Source: Rodentolepis nana (Eukaryota; Platyhelminthes; Cestoda; Cyclophyllidea; Hymenolepididae). Taken from it: a DNA stretch of 64,000 bases. Every line of letters starts with the position of its first letter. Position 1 is the first letter of the stretch. This document shows, one piece after another, positions 42,228 through 55,600 of the stretch. The notes under the pieces are model-generated. The model worked only from the letters and a program-made list of their open reading frames with translations. It did no database searches and was not told the DNA's origin. A program made the position numbers and the translations under genes. Location of the stretch: contig UZAE01012040.1 in NCBI GenBank assembly GCA_900617975.1, positions 1 through 64,000 of the forward strand, given 5' to 3'.

Positions 42228-43120
42228 CTGTCTCAAAGATATAGAAAATTGACGAATGACGTGAAATACGTTTGCTTGTGCTGTGTGTGTTGCCATGGTG
42301 CTTAAAAAATAAATGCTGTTTTTGGTACGCTGACCCTGAGTGACTATTGAGTGGTCAAGCGGTCTCTGCACAGGCAACCTCATTTGCTTCCTAAATCATC
42401 TCGACTTCATGGTCCGAAATGTTCCATCGCAAATGTTGATGCATAGTCTAATTATGTGCTTCACAAATTACGGATTTTAGCAAGAGGTTTGATTATTAAA
42501 TATCGATTCATCTTCGAGATCTGTGTCAGTAGTTACTTGCAGTTTCTGAAGTTGTAAAGTAAAACATTAACTTTTGATTTACATGTGACGCCGTTTAAAG
42601 TTTAAATTTTAGTCAAAATATTATCAAAGCATTCCCAATTTTTGCATCCACAAATAACTGCAATATTTATGCCCGTTGCCGACTGTGTGATGAGTGGATT
42701 TAATAATAAATTTGGAACTAAGTTATAAACATTAAAAGTTAAATTAAAAGCAAACCGACATTAGATTGGTTACCATAACAAATCGCCGTTTACTTGAATA
42801 GAACATTGAATTTCTATATTGTTAATGTTTAGGGAAAGTAAGTTATCGGAACTAATCTATAATAAAATTCATCTAATTATTGAAATAAAGGTGAAATTTT
42901 ATTAAATTTAAATCTAATTGAAATGAGTTGAAGGTTTCAAAAATTTTTTCCAGTCACCGGCCAATAATTTTCATTAATTTTAAATATTCCTTATAGAATA
43001 ACCCAAAAAATAAAGTAGCAAAATTGAACCCCATAAATACACAATGAATAACTTGAAGTAATTTATTAGAAAACGCGTGATATTTAACGTTAAGAGATGT
43101 ATTTAAACAAATGAAACTAA

Positions 43121-43126
43121 TTTATT
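43121..43126 (-). terminator. Polyadenylation signal for the acidic secreted protein
   Basis: AATAAA on the minus strand about 70 bases past the stop at 43197. Confidence 0.55.
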
Positions 43127-43196
43127 GACATACAAAGGAATGTAACATAATTTAGTTTATGTAAATAGGTCATGCTCATTAATGCGTTTAAAAACA

Positions 43197-43625
43197 TTAG
43201 ACATCATCGTCACCGTCATCCTTGTCGTTTTCATTGTCTTGATCATTTTCTGGAATAAATCCCTCTTCGTACGCTTCATGTTCTAAATTGTTATCCTGTT
43301 GCATTATATCTTCTTGTTCTAAGCGTTCCTCATCATCGTCATCATCTTCATCTTGGTCGCTTTGAACACTTCTATTTGAATCAATCTTAATTTTATTCTC
43401 ATCGTCTTCTTCATGTCCATCTTCATCATCTTGCTCCATTTCATTTAATATTTTTGAATTCTCACCATTGCTTTCGATTCCACTACTTGTACCAAGTGAA
43501 TCTGTTTTTAAAAATTATTTAATTGACAATGTAGATTTACCTCTAGTCATTGGATTTGGCGACGCTAGAATTACACTAACGGAACACAAAACCGAGAAAA
43601 TTAGTATCACTACAGCTTTCTTCAT
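43197..43625 (-). CDS. Short secreted, Asp/Glu-rich acidic protein, two exons
   Basis: Exon 1 (43625-43541) encodes a signal peptide, MKKAVVILIFSVLCSVSVIL, with likely cleavage after ASP or nearby. A 39-nt intron follows, and exon 2 (43501-43197) completes 129 residues. The mature protein is almost entirely polar and acidic, with runs of Asp and Glu (QSDQDEDDDDDEERLEQED) and no cysteine or recognisable domain. The start was chosen at the Met that opens the signal peptide; the frame extends upstream but without hydrophobic character. Acidic secreted proteins often bind calcium or basic partners, but a function cannot be assigned. It sits in an intron-sized gap between CAP-like exons on the same strand. 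Confidence 0.75.
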
Positions 43626-46600
43626 TTTAAGAAGAGCTATTATGGAAGAAAAAGGAAATGAGCATTGTTTAAAACTACGCTCGGCCAGTAACACTTTTGG
43701 ATTGAAGCTAAGCAACCAATCGCCAAGAGGCACAAGATTTTCTGCTGTTATGACTGGTGTATTTGGAGTCGACTGGTTCGCTGGGCTATTTTGCTCTTAC
43801 CACAGAAGGAGTAAATATTGATTTTTCATTATTATTGTAAGTGGGTTGCGTGACAAGGAAGTAAAAAATTGAGTAGCGCCTTAATTATTCAACATATTCC
43901 TTAACTGACTAATTAAACTGTATAGTTATTTAAGACAACGAAGGGTATTGCGCAGCTCATAATGTGGTCATACCACTCAGTAGTTAATGATTAACATTAA
44001 TTTAAAAGCTGTTTTAATTGTTTTCATTGGCAAAACATGTTTTCCAATGGTAATTCATTCAATAAGCGCTCTTAACTCCACTCGTTCTGCTTTACCTCAA
44101 GTGTTGAGAGTATTTTCGTAGAAAATAGTTATTATTTAGTGAGGGCTTATTAGTGCACTATCCGCTACCATACGAATGTCAGATAGTTATGATTTATGAA
44201 GAGTGGGGTTTTAACGAGCTTAATGCGTTTTCATTCGAAAAATTATCAAATTATTATTTAAATTTAAAATGTGCCAGATTATTTTCTTTATTATTAATAT
44301 TCGTAGTGGTCAAAAAACAGGTCTTAAACGAAGTAAATAATTATTTAGCATTGTTAACTTGTAGCGGAATGCTACACTAGTAAAGTCTGACTGACTCAGA
44401 AATCTCTGTGGCAGATTCTGTTACATCTAGCTAGACTCCCAAAACTTGCTAAGCTACAGCCCAGCTATAGAGAAAACAGACGTACAGAATGGAAAAGTTT
44501 ATTCAGTAAGCATAATGTGGGTAAAGTGTACACTTGAAGTCCAAAAATGTAATTTTCGGTTGGAAGATTTAAATCGTCCAAAAAGAATTTGATTGCAAAT
44601 GGCGTTATTTAGTTCCTTGGTTATTGCAGATCCTCGGTTAGTTGTGAATGAATTATCGCTGAAACTCGTTTGTCCGTGATGAACTGGGCAACAGTAACTT
44701 GAAATGGGTGTCGCGTCAAATCTCCGAATATAATGGAGCTGGGTGGAGCTGTAAATAATTACAGGAGATGAGGAGTGGATTTTTTATGACAACTTTTGTG
44801 AGAACAACATTGGTTGGCTCTAAACCAAACGCCTATTGTATCCACGTTTCAAAACTATTTTTTTGTTTGGTGGGGTGTGCGGACTATAGTCCATTGTGAA
44901 TGAGCAAAGTTAAGGGGAAAAGTTACTTCTCGGGCTAACTGTTGTCAATATTTGGGAAAAGTAAACCAAAAAGTTGAAAACAAACGTGCAAGTTTGTTTG
45001 ACCGAAAATGGATAATTCTTTAGCGAAATAAAGTGAAAGTAACATTACAGGAGTTAGGAATTAAATTGAAAGTTTCCAAAAGGTCCCTGTGTCTTGCAGA
45101 TTCCATACTATCAAATTCAAGCCAAAAAACTAAAATCTAAGCAAAAAACTATCACGAAATGCTCTTAAAGTAGAAGATTATATGAGCGTGCATCTTAGTT
45201 GTCAAAAAATGTTGTTTTTCAAAAAGTATTTTAAAAATGACATGGTCAAAGGGAAGAGTCGCAAATGTTGGCGGAACTTACATTACATACCGTCAAATGG
45301 AGAATTAAAATAAGCAAGTTTATAACTTGTTTTTAAAAAGAGAGATTTCTTATTGGTACCAAGAATGAAAATTTGCGAGACAAATGCATAGATTAAATGG
45401 GCTCAACCAAATTAAAATCAATTTTTCCAGACAATTGTCCATCTACTTACATTCGAAATTAACTAGATCACAGTAAATAAGACATGTCTACCTTTAATTC
45501 TTATAGTGGAAAGCTCACATTACATACAAATTAATGATGTCACGAAAATAAATCAACTATCGATATAAGGATAGGGTTGGGCAAGAGGGAATGAATATTG
45601 TGGTAACACTCTAAAAAGAGGTAAACCCTGGTTTAGGCAATCTTTAATGTTTGGACACGGCCAAAACATACTTAATGACAAATTTATTTAAAAATCAAAT
45701 GTCATTAGCGTAGCTTTACATAAACAGCGTGTCATTACTTGCTAACGATTAATTTTGGGAATGCAGGGGAATAACCCTTCTTTAGTTTATGCTGCAAATA
45801 TAGTAGAAGAAAGCCAAAAACCCACACATTATTTTTCACAGTTTGGTAGTATTCTTAACCTTCCACTGTCTTCACAGATGAATATATGTATATATATTCC
45901 TTAGAACTCTTAAAGGCAAATTAGATTAAAATAACTAATACTCGATTTCATCAATTTTTTTGCTAATTCCTTTCAGTAGCATTTTTAGTATTCTATTCTA
46001 AGGTAAAGGCCAAGACAATAATAGGAGTAGTGCACTGGACTCTATCTGCACAATATCTTCATTTTAGAACAACGAGAGAGTGATCATTCAAATCTCCAAC
46101 TGAATAATAGTAAAACAAACAAAATTAATTTATTTTCAACTATTTTATACCGTTGAAGAAACCAAACTTGAAGTTTAATTTAAATCAATAAAAGAATTAC
46201 ACCCATTTCGAATACCGATAAATGAGCTAAACGTGTTTTAATTCACTCTTTGTGATAACTTAATAAATTAACTAATTGCGAAAGCGTGTAAATTTCCGTA
46301 GGGAAATAAAATAAAACTAATTAATGTGACCCATAGATGCAGGAGAAGCTGTAAGAATATTATTTTTCAAGAATTTATCCATGATAACTCCTCCTTTTAT
46401 TAAGTGCATGCAAAATAATGGGTATTCCAAGCTACTAATTTTGAAGTTTGCTAATAAGCAAAAATGTCCTAATAAGTGGCAGTCAAATGCAAATAATTAA
46501 TTTCAAATCAATTTGCCATGCATAAAGCATTTTTATAATCTAATGGCTAAATTAGGTCTAACAGTTTCAATAGAATTTAAAACGTTGAATGCTTAAGATG

Positions 46601-46755
46601 TGAAATATGTAAATTATTTTCAATAAATTCGAGCACTGCTGAATGAATGAGTTGAAATTTAAATGCTCGTTAAAAGTAAGAAATTAAATATTTTCAACCT
46701 CACTAAACAAGTGTCATCGACGTAGCTTCGTTTCTAAGTGACAGTGTGGGACACG
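43626..46755. other. Intergenic or intronic AT-rich DNA
   Basis: No exon recognised. If the CAP-like exons form one gene, this is part of its intron. Confidence 0.45.
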
Positions 46756-47957
46756 TCATCGCATGCGTGTACTCATAGGCTTGATGTGCGGCTGTACAAC
46801 CTCGCGTACGGTTTGAGGACAAGAGCACGCAGCCAATAGCAGCTCAGTGCCCTCACGTGTTTTACCGAAAGCCGCCATATTGTATGACTGAGTTTCCTTC
46901 CTGTGTACACAAGAGCGTGATTTAGCTAGCGAATAAACGTATTCCTGCCATACGTCGACTTCTTCTGCGAACCCATAGTAGAGGTTTCTGAGTTTAGTCA
47001 ATGTTTTCAAAAGTAGTTATCCGCTACAACAGTATGCTACATTTTCAAATATCCCGTGCACATGAATTCCTCACCAGATCTGAAAGGACTTCCAATCGTT
47101 AATGCATACAAAATCATCATCAAGATAACTGTTCGATTTTAAGGGATAAAAATTAAACATAGAGGCCAGAAGAGTAAAATAATGTAGTTTAATTTGGAAT
47201 TCTATTGGCTTAATGCCATTGAATCTGTTTCGAATGAGAAATTAGCGATTTCCATTTGGGAATAACATTTAGAGGGGTGGGGAGGCGGAAAGTGCGGTAT
47301 TTGCAGAAATTAATTTGAAAATTTTTGCCGAAAGAGAACGGTGTGGTAGATCTAATTCCATTAGCTTGTCTGGAATGGCCCATATTGTTTCAGACATGGC
47401 AGAAAAATAGAATACGAGGAATCGATAACGGAGAATTAGATTTCCTGATTTTTCAATACTCCGCCTAGGTTATGGATTTTTGTTATTTTCAAGAATTATA
47501 CTACGGTTAAGGGCAATTGAAGATATTTCGCTAAAACAGCAATTTGACCAAGTCGCTTATAAATTAATAGGCTTTACAAAATTGGGTATCTGAATTCGAC
47601 ACAGATCTTTATATTATTCCTTACCATGCTTCAATGATGTAAAATATGTACAAATTAAAAAAAACTCTATGTAATCCGGCCTATTTCACATGATGTATGA
47701 AATAAGCCAATCAATTACTGGATCGAATTCATCTTAGTAGTAGGAAAGAATTTCATCTGACAAAATTAAAATTCACCAAATAATATAATAAAATTTATTT
47801 CTTCACGTTTAAATTATCCTACTATTTTCATATACTCACTCATGGCAGTAAGAAGATACATCTGAAACAAACCATTGCAAAAACAAAATCATTAGCAAGT
47901 TCTGAATATTGTAAGCATTACCTCACTGGGAATCCAGCGAACAAACATAAAAACTAT
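46756..47957 (-). CDS. CAP-superfamily (SCP/TAPS, venom-allergen-like) gene fragment, three short exons
   Basis: Three minus-strand pieces join in phase: 47957-47921 (37 nt), 47861-47836 (26 nt) and 46987 onward to a stop at 46756. Across the last junction the protein reads MSENLYYGFAEEVDVWQEY, matching the CAP motif ENL...VxxWxxE. It is followed by CVHRKETQSYNM and FGKTREG...AAC, which match the His-x3-x-Gln...K-T-R-E-x-G...C strand of the domain. CAP proteins are secreted, disulfide-rich proteins expanded in flatworms. Exon 1 reads VFMFVRWIPS and earlier exons, including the signal peptide, are missing. The third exon may instead use a donor at GAG|GTTGTA (about 46801) to join the exon at 42227. 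It could be a decayed copy. Confidence 0.45.
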
Positions 47958-49691
47958 TCTGAAATAACGGAAGGATATCATTTTATATATTTATTTAAGT
48001 GCAATGAATTTAATTTATATCATTTGATGTAGGTTCTTTAATTTAAAGACGAAGAAAGTTTCGCATATTTAAAACCATTTTTCTTAGGGCCTCTGTTTTA
48101 ACGAATATATATGTTTCGTAAATATCAGCAAAATGATAATGTAATTAGATTTTTAAATATCTCAAGTTTTTCCAAAATTCCTCAAATTTTCCCATTGTGC
48201 CTTAAAACATTTCCTATTTCAAAAAATGCCTTCTGGAGCCCCTTATCTCTGTCTGATGCGTTTGCAAGGCTAGCTACATAGTTTTGTAACTTCCAACATA
48301 TCTTAAAGTTGCTCATTATTTCGTTTATTTACTCGAAAATGATTTTTTAAAACAATGAATGGCATAATCAAGGGTAAATATTCTATGAATATAAACTCCT
48401 TATCCACGTCAGTGTTTTAAGTTTTCTGCTTCCCAGTTTTAATTCCTTGGTAAAATGCTATATTGATGGCTAACCAGAATCTCCTCACCATATGGGTGAC
48501 TAGATTAGTTTAAACTTGTTTTAGCTTTGAAAGCAACCTAATTTTGGGAATATCAATAAATCTTTATTTTGCGATAAACATGTCATTAATTGGAGGGTTT
48601 TACTAATATTTAAATTCCAGAATTTGAAAAAATTTTCTTTTCATTTATTTCATAATACTTTTGACTGGTTATTTAGAATTCATTGGAAACATGGCTATAA
48701 CGAAGACATGAAGTGGACTAATGGCTTCAACGGCATTTTCTAAGGCAGCAGTTTGAGATAATTTATGTTGATTCATATTTTTATCAATTCTTCAAACCGC
48801 TTAAAACACGTTTTGTTGACGCTTGGCAAGCAAAAGTAAGTAGGTGCTTCGAAAGATTCCTTTAAGTAATGACACTGCGGATTACATTTTGGAAATGTTA
48901 TATCGAGAATAACAATATAATTATCCACGTGCTTCTTCCGATTGCAAAAAAAGGTGCTAAAAGAAATTCAGTAATGAACTTTTTCAAAGTCAGGTAAAAT
49001 AATGGTCAATGCCATTAGAGTTTTAAAAAAAATTAACTTATTTTATTTCCGCCCTGTTGATTTCTTCATCAATATCAACAAATTGTTGATGTCATTCCAG
49101 AATTTTACTTATAAAAGCGCCTCACCTCCGCTTTCCCATATATACGCAGTCTCTCTTAATTCCATAAAGCCAACAAAACCTGTAGCTACAAGAAGGACTA
49201 GGTTTGATGTACATCTACAGAACTGGAAGCAATACATCCTCTTTGATTGTTCACTTCCCAAAGTTGGTTACCCTTTTAGAGAATAAAATAGCTCCAATGA
49301 TTCTTAAAGTCAGACAAGGGAAGAAGGAATTCAATGATTGAGACATAAATTTATTTCCACCTAGCCAAATATTCCAAAGTAAGTAGAATACGGAGGGACT
49401 GGAAAAAATTGACGAAATGCTATTGCTGGTTGAAGACCAAGTAGGAGGTTAGAACAGGAAAACACAGAGCATTTCAATTATACAACAAGTAAACTAATTA
49501 GCGAATAAGGCTAATCGAAATACGATTAAGCAATGCAAGATAGAGAGACAGGGAGGAAGCAACAAAAGGAATTTAAGGATTGAGGAAATTGTTTTAAATA
49601 GTATGGACCTAAAAAGAGGCGAAATGCAACCTTATTTAAGTAATATAGACAGTTGGGAAGGTTAAGAGGCTTCACAAGTAGTGTCATATCA
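47958..49691. other. Intergenic AT-rich DNA
   Basis: No confident gene. The open frame at 49002-49286 (plus) has no splice or family support. Confidence 0.45.
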
Positions 49692-52600
49692 TCATAGTTC
49701 TGTTCGTGGAATGCTTCTTGACTCCTCAATACATTCTTCACGGTCGTCTTCTTTTTCAGAATCTATATGGAGTGAAGTCATTGGCGACACTTGTCCAGTT
49801 GGAGCACTTCTAATACTCGTTACGCTAATACGTGGAAGGGGACTAAGGTAGAATGGAACGCCAAGCATTTCCTGGAATTTCTTTATTTCACTATCGGCTT
49901 GATATTTCCTCTCCTCCTCTATATCTATAGGCATGCCAATCTCAAGCAGTGATTGTGTTGATGTGGGAGCACATGGGACTTCTTCAGGGGTTACCAATAG
50001 CTGAGGAGTAATTGGTAACTTAATAGTGGGAGTTGGAGTTGAGCCCAGAAACCAAGCCGTTCTTCGAAGCATTACTTCCATCTGTCGTCTGTGAACAGCT
50101 CTGTACCGACTTCGAGAACGTCGAATGTACGATCTTGTTAAAATATGAGCTCGGTCCTTCCCGACCGATTCGTCATTCTCTTCTGCTGTTGAATCATGTG
50201 CCTGCAGTTGATAATCGATTTGAAAATATAATGCCTACTTATAGTTAGTAAGTGGAGTGTTGTAAAACAATTGCTTACTTCTCCGATGCACTGGGAGTCG
50301 TCCGCTAAGGGTTCATCCACGATTGCTGCGACCGGCACTTGCCTAGCAGCATCACCCGTCGATGTTTCGGAAGCATATTTCGTTGCAGACTCCGTAGGAA
50401 TTGTCGTTTGAGGAGATAGTTGTTGGGGATCGTTGGCGACAGAGGACGGTGATGCTTTTTCTTCGGGATTGCTTGTAGATTTTCTCGCCTGAGACCCACT
50501 CAGTCGCGATCGGGTGATACAGAGGAGCCGTGAAGCCATTGTAAGTATTCTTCCTACAGGTAGTGCGAATTTATCGTCTTCTATACCAAAAATGTAGGTA
50601 GTAAACGTGAAGTTTTAAAGTTCCAAAAAGCTAACCTTAAGGGATATTCAACCAATATGAATAACTTTACATCAACTTCATTGGTTAAAACAGAGAGGTT
50701 TTTCTATTAGACGGTAAATATATGCCTCTTTAGCGAATTTTATCTAAAGTGATGACAACCTTTTGTTTTTTTGTGAACTATTTAATGAATCCTCGTAATT
50801 ATGACCATATCTTACTTGAGCTATTAAGAGCCTCTTCCAGTTTCTACTGTGGCCAATTTGAACACTAATGATTGAAAGTTAAAAGTGCAGTAAGCTTTGC
50901 ATATAAATGAATAACCGAAGCCTTCAAAACACAGCAATTATAGAGTTGTTCATCTTAGAATGCGCAAATGGAATAAATGTGGCCATGATTAGATTTGCAA
51001 TGTGTCCTATTTTCTTTAAAATAATAAGCCAAATAAGATAGCACTCCGACAAAAAATCGAATATTAAAATGTTGGAGTAACTATGATTTTCCCTAAGTTA
51101 ACTCCCTGGCACTGCACATCAACACTTTTGTTCTTCTTTGCATGTTGAGGTTTAGAAAATACTCAACTACACTTTTCGATTAAGAGATGTGCAGCCTTCG
51201 AAGTGACGGTAGCCAAATTTGGATGAAAGGTGGAAGTTTGGTCTTGGAAAGTAAGAAGATCATATTAACGTGAGTTTCAGATGTTCTATTACTCTATTTG
51301 GCTTTTCGATTATAGCACTTGTTATATTGTTTTTAGCCTCCTAATTTAGTCGAATTCTAGGAATTCAATAATAAGGCCCAAATGAAGTGGTGGTAAGTTT
51401 AGCTTGGAGCATTTTGAAAAATGTGCCAACTTTAAACCAAATCAACAATATCTTGCCCAATTAATTTTTGAATAAGAATAATTCAAGTTTATTTAACCCT
51501 GGCAAAAAAAGAGTTCTTCTGAACAAAGATTTGAATTGATTCAACCTTTCATAAACCAAGATGTAAGGTTCATAGGATGACGTTTAGGATTCATTGGTAA
51601 TTTTTGCTTGATGTCAGTAAGTGCCACCTTTAAGGTGGATACCAGTGGAGCGCCTTCAAGCTTTAATAGTGAAAAAAGGACAAAGGACTATGGTGCAAAC
51701 AAGAGGCCAACATAAGGGCATCAAAAGCTGTTATTAACTTGGTCTTCGATGCTTAAAAAGTGCAGTTCAGTGCATTTTAAGCCAATGCCAAAATTTGTAG
51801 AACTAAATCGTGAGCGAGATTATATCCACGAAATTAAGTTTGTGTTGGCTCATCAATGTAGCACCTTCAATGGTCATACCACATCGATTTCGTTTCAATC
51901 TAGACCAGGTACGTAAGTCTTGTTGGAATGCAACTTTACAGAATTCACTGGGGTGCCCTCGATCTGAACTATAGTAATATTAATCGTTACTTGCTTATTG
52001 GATTAATGCTGAAAATGACTTTTATGGACAAAATAGACATATATATGTACATATATATATGTTTAAATATTTTGACGTGATAAATCTCAGACATGAACCA
52101 AAGTACACGCGTTTTGGGCGCTTTGACGAAATATTTACGGAATATGTTAATGGGTTTGCTCCCGGAATAATGGCTTTAAAATTACGGTACAACTTCATGA
52201 AAAATTTCTTTCATACAACTGCAAACAATGCCTATGCAATAAATAAATGAATGCTTTTAACAAATAATACAAGGGGCAACTCTACATTCAAAAAATATTT
52301 GCACTGTCATTATTTGTTGCCTACCTTTAACACAATCAAAATCATGAAATATTAAAGCAAATTAAACTGAGATTTCCTTGATAACTATTTCATTGTGACA
52401 AGTTAAGGGCGAATTTAGAAGTCACGAAATCTACACTTAAAACATCTTGGCAAGTGTGAACTACCCGTTGGTGGCTATGAGGAGATGGACATGATTCTTA
52501 GTGGTATGGAAAATCTTCCAACTAAATTGACAGGAGATATTAGGATGTCTCAAATATGGGTCAAGGTAGTTTTCCAAAAGAATTGAACAAATTAAAAATA

Positions 52601-55600
52601 ATGGTCATTCAAAAGTTTCGGCCTCTTCCTATTCCCTCTTTCCGATCTCGGTCCCATTTGATACTGGGTACTGGAGTGTTCTGTACTACCTCATGATTAA
52701 AACTTACTTTGTTTACATTTTAGTTTGGAGGGCATATTGAGCCTTCAAACACAGGTGATGTAGTGCCAAAGCATATAGACTTCTAAATAAAATTAACTTC
52801 GAAGGAGTCATCCTAAACTGTATTTAAAGATTTATAGGAATCTGCTTAACCCTTCATGTGTACGCATGAGGGTTGTTTTTAAATAGAAGCATTCAAACTC
52901 TGTTTAATTCCACATTCAAATATAACTCGAAATTCCTATTAATTGATGAAACCAACCTTGTCCTTTCTGAGAATACTTCGTGTATTTGAGCTTTTGTGCC
53001 TTGGCACCAGAGATTGGTGGGACAGTGAAATATTCGAGGACTTGAATTTGTGTAAGATAGATTTCTGGGGTCCTCGTGCACACACGGCCGAGGAGGAGGT
53101 CAGTGTAATGGAAGGTTACTGCTTCTCCCAACTGAGAGAATCGGAGTATCAGAGTTTGCATCACCTTAATTTAAGGAAAAACACCAAGCATGAATATAAT
53201 AATAATAATTTACAATGGCCTTTGGGTTAATTCGAATTAAGTTTTCAATTAATCACCTATCAAATTAACAATTAATGACTTTCATTACTGGGAAATAACT
53301 TAAGCTAAAGAAAGAATTTAAAAGGAGCCAATAGGGATTAAAACAGTTGAAAGTTAAATAAGAAAACGAAGCCAGAGGACCAGGTAATCTTGCATCATTT
53401 GAAAATTTGTATAATCAGTCTTAGCCCTCTTAATTTATTTCGGTAAAAACGTGAATGACTGGCTCTCGTAATTCAGAATTCTTTGCCAATAAATTGAGTT
53501 AAGTGGTTTGTTGTGTCATTCCCTCGACATCTTTCCATTTTAGAGCTCAAGAACAAATTGGAGTATGCTACTCACCGATCACTCCTCTTTTCTGCCAAAT
53601 CTCTGACAGGCTAATTTAGTAGGGAAAAATAAAAGATGGGGAGAGAGAGATAGAAACAATTGAGTATATAATTAATTCTGTTGTAATCTCATTTTGTTGC
53701 ATTTATTGATTCCCTATTTTGGTGGCAAAATAGTTCATAAAATTCATTTCAAATCTCTTTAAATATTATAATCATATTATGTCAGTTCAAGGAAAATTCA
53801 TTTATTTCAGACACGCACTTTACCCATTCATTTTCTGAATGAAGCCGACTGAATGATTTTGAAGTAGGCTCCGATGTCATTAACCTAGGAAAGAACTTAT
53901 TCAACGCAGCACTATCTGATTTAAAATAAATGGGGTTAGCAGTCATTGTTAGGCTAGGAAATTCGAATTTGCTAGTATGGTTGAAATCAAAATTATCTTA
54001 CGTTGAGCGCGAAATTTTATTGCAAAATCGAAATTATTTAAAATGCAAATTTGTGTTGGCATTGGTGTGTGCTAAACCACTTAGCTAAGTATACTGTAAG
54101 AAAAGTAGATAAGAGTGCAATGAAAATGATGAAGAGTTAAGGCCCAATGACAACTTTATTTATACGCAACTATGAGTTATGGGGTGGATTAGAATTTACA
54201 TCTGGCTAGTTAGGAATTTAGAAGAGATTATGCTCTATTTACAAATATAATGAGGAGTTAGTAATAAATTTCATGAATGTTTTATCAGGATTAAGCACAT
54301 TTGATTTTCCCCATATCAGCTTGGATAAAATGTAAAGTGTAGCACTGCCTTTAAGAATGATGCACACAAGCAAATTAAACGGAGCAAAGACATTACTAGA
54401 ATCAAGTTACAATGATGAATAAGGAACAGAATAGCGATATCCTATTGTTATATAAATTCTAAAAATATTCACTTCTACAGATAATAAGCTTAGAAATTGC
54501 AGATTAAAACACAAAGCAGTTTAATTTGAGATGAAGTCAGGATCACTGTCACCAGCCAGTTTTACCATCGCGTACAGATTTAAATACATTTTAGCTTTCT
54601 ATTCAAAACATTTCAACTCGTTGAAAGATAAGAGTACGAACTTTAAAAACAAAAGCAGACAAGCAGTTACCGGTTATCAATAGATTAGAAGGCGAACCAG
54701 GATTTATTGAAGAGTAACAATTAGAATTTGAGGGTGGAAAAAGAATGCATGAGCTATGATAATAATTAGACACATAATACGATGAAGAGGCAGAGGGCAC
54801 TGTCAGTGGAGAGTGGAAAATCGATGGTTGACATACAGCAACTACAATTTCGCCACTTGAGCGGCTATATGTAACTAGCGTTCTTAGTTTGAGCGAACGC
54901 ATAGGTGAAATAAAAGAATAGCCCATTTCTCCTTCACGTAAATTTAAGATTAAAGACTCTATTTTACAGGGAAACTTATTTTCTTCGATAAGAATTTTGA
55001 TTGATGATTTGTAATTCTGGTCTATGCTATGGCCTTATAAGCATCATTTATGCTCTTACTATGAAGCAAAATAAGAAATTTAATATATATTTTAACAATT
55101 GTTGGAGCATTCATTACACTAGAGATTGATAAGCCAATTTTTCTATTTACTTCTAAAATGTGAAATGGATATGTATACATAACCAATTACATTCCAATTT
55201 GCTTTAAGCCTATATTTTTTAACATTTTTTGATAAATATAAAAACATTAACGGATATAATGACATCAAAACAAATACATTCTCAAGCGAATTTTTCGCCC
55301 AATGTAATTTTAAAGAGTGCGTATTTGTTAATCAATCTAAACAAATAGATCACTTCTCCATGGTATAACGCCAGTGTTTGGAAGTTGTAATTTAAAGTTA
55401 AGAAGAGAAGTAGCACAAACTGCGTCAAATAACCTTCAATCAATTTTACACATTTTTCACTAATGAAAACATTTCAAAGTGGCGTGCTTTGCAAAAATGA
55501 AAATTCTGCTTATTGGTGAAAGATTCTTCATAAGAGTATATTTCATCCCGTCACACCTATTTTACTCCTTTGAATTACGATGTCTCTTGAAGAACGAAGA

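Noticed and set aside
49002..49286. Plus-strand frame of 94 codons
   Set aside because: No acceptor, donor or recognisable motif; composition is like the flanks.
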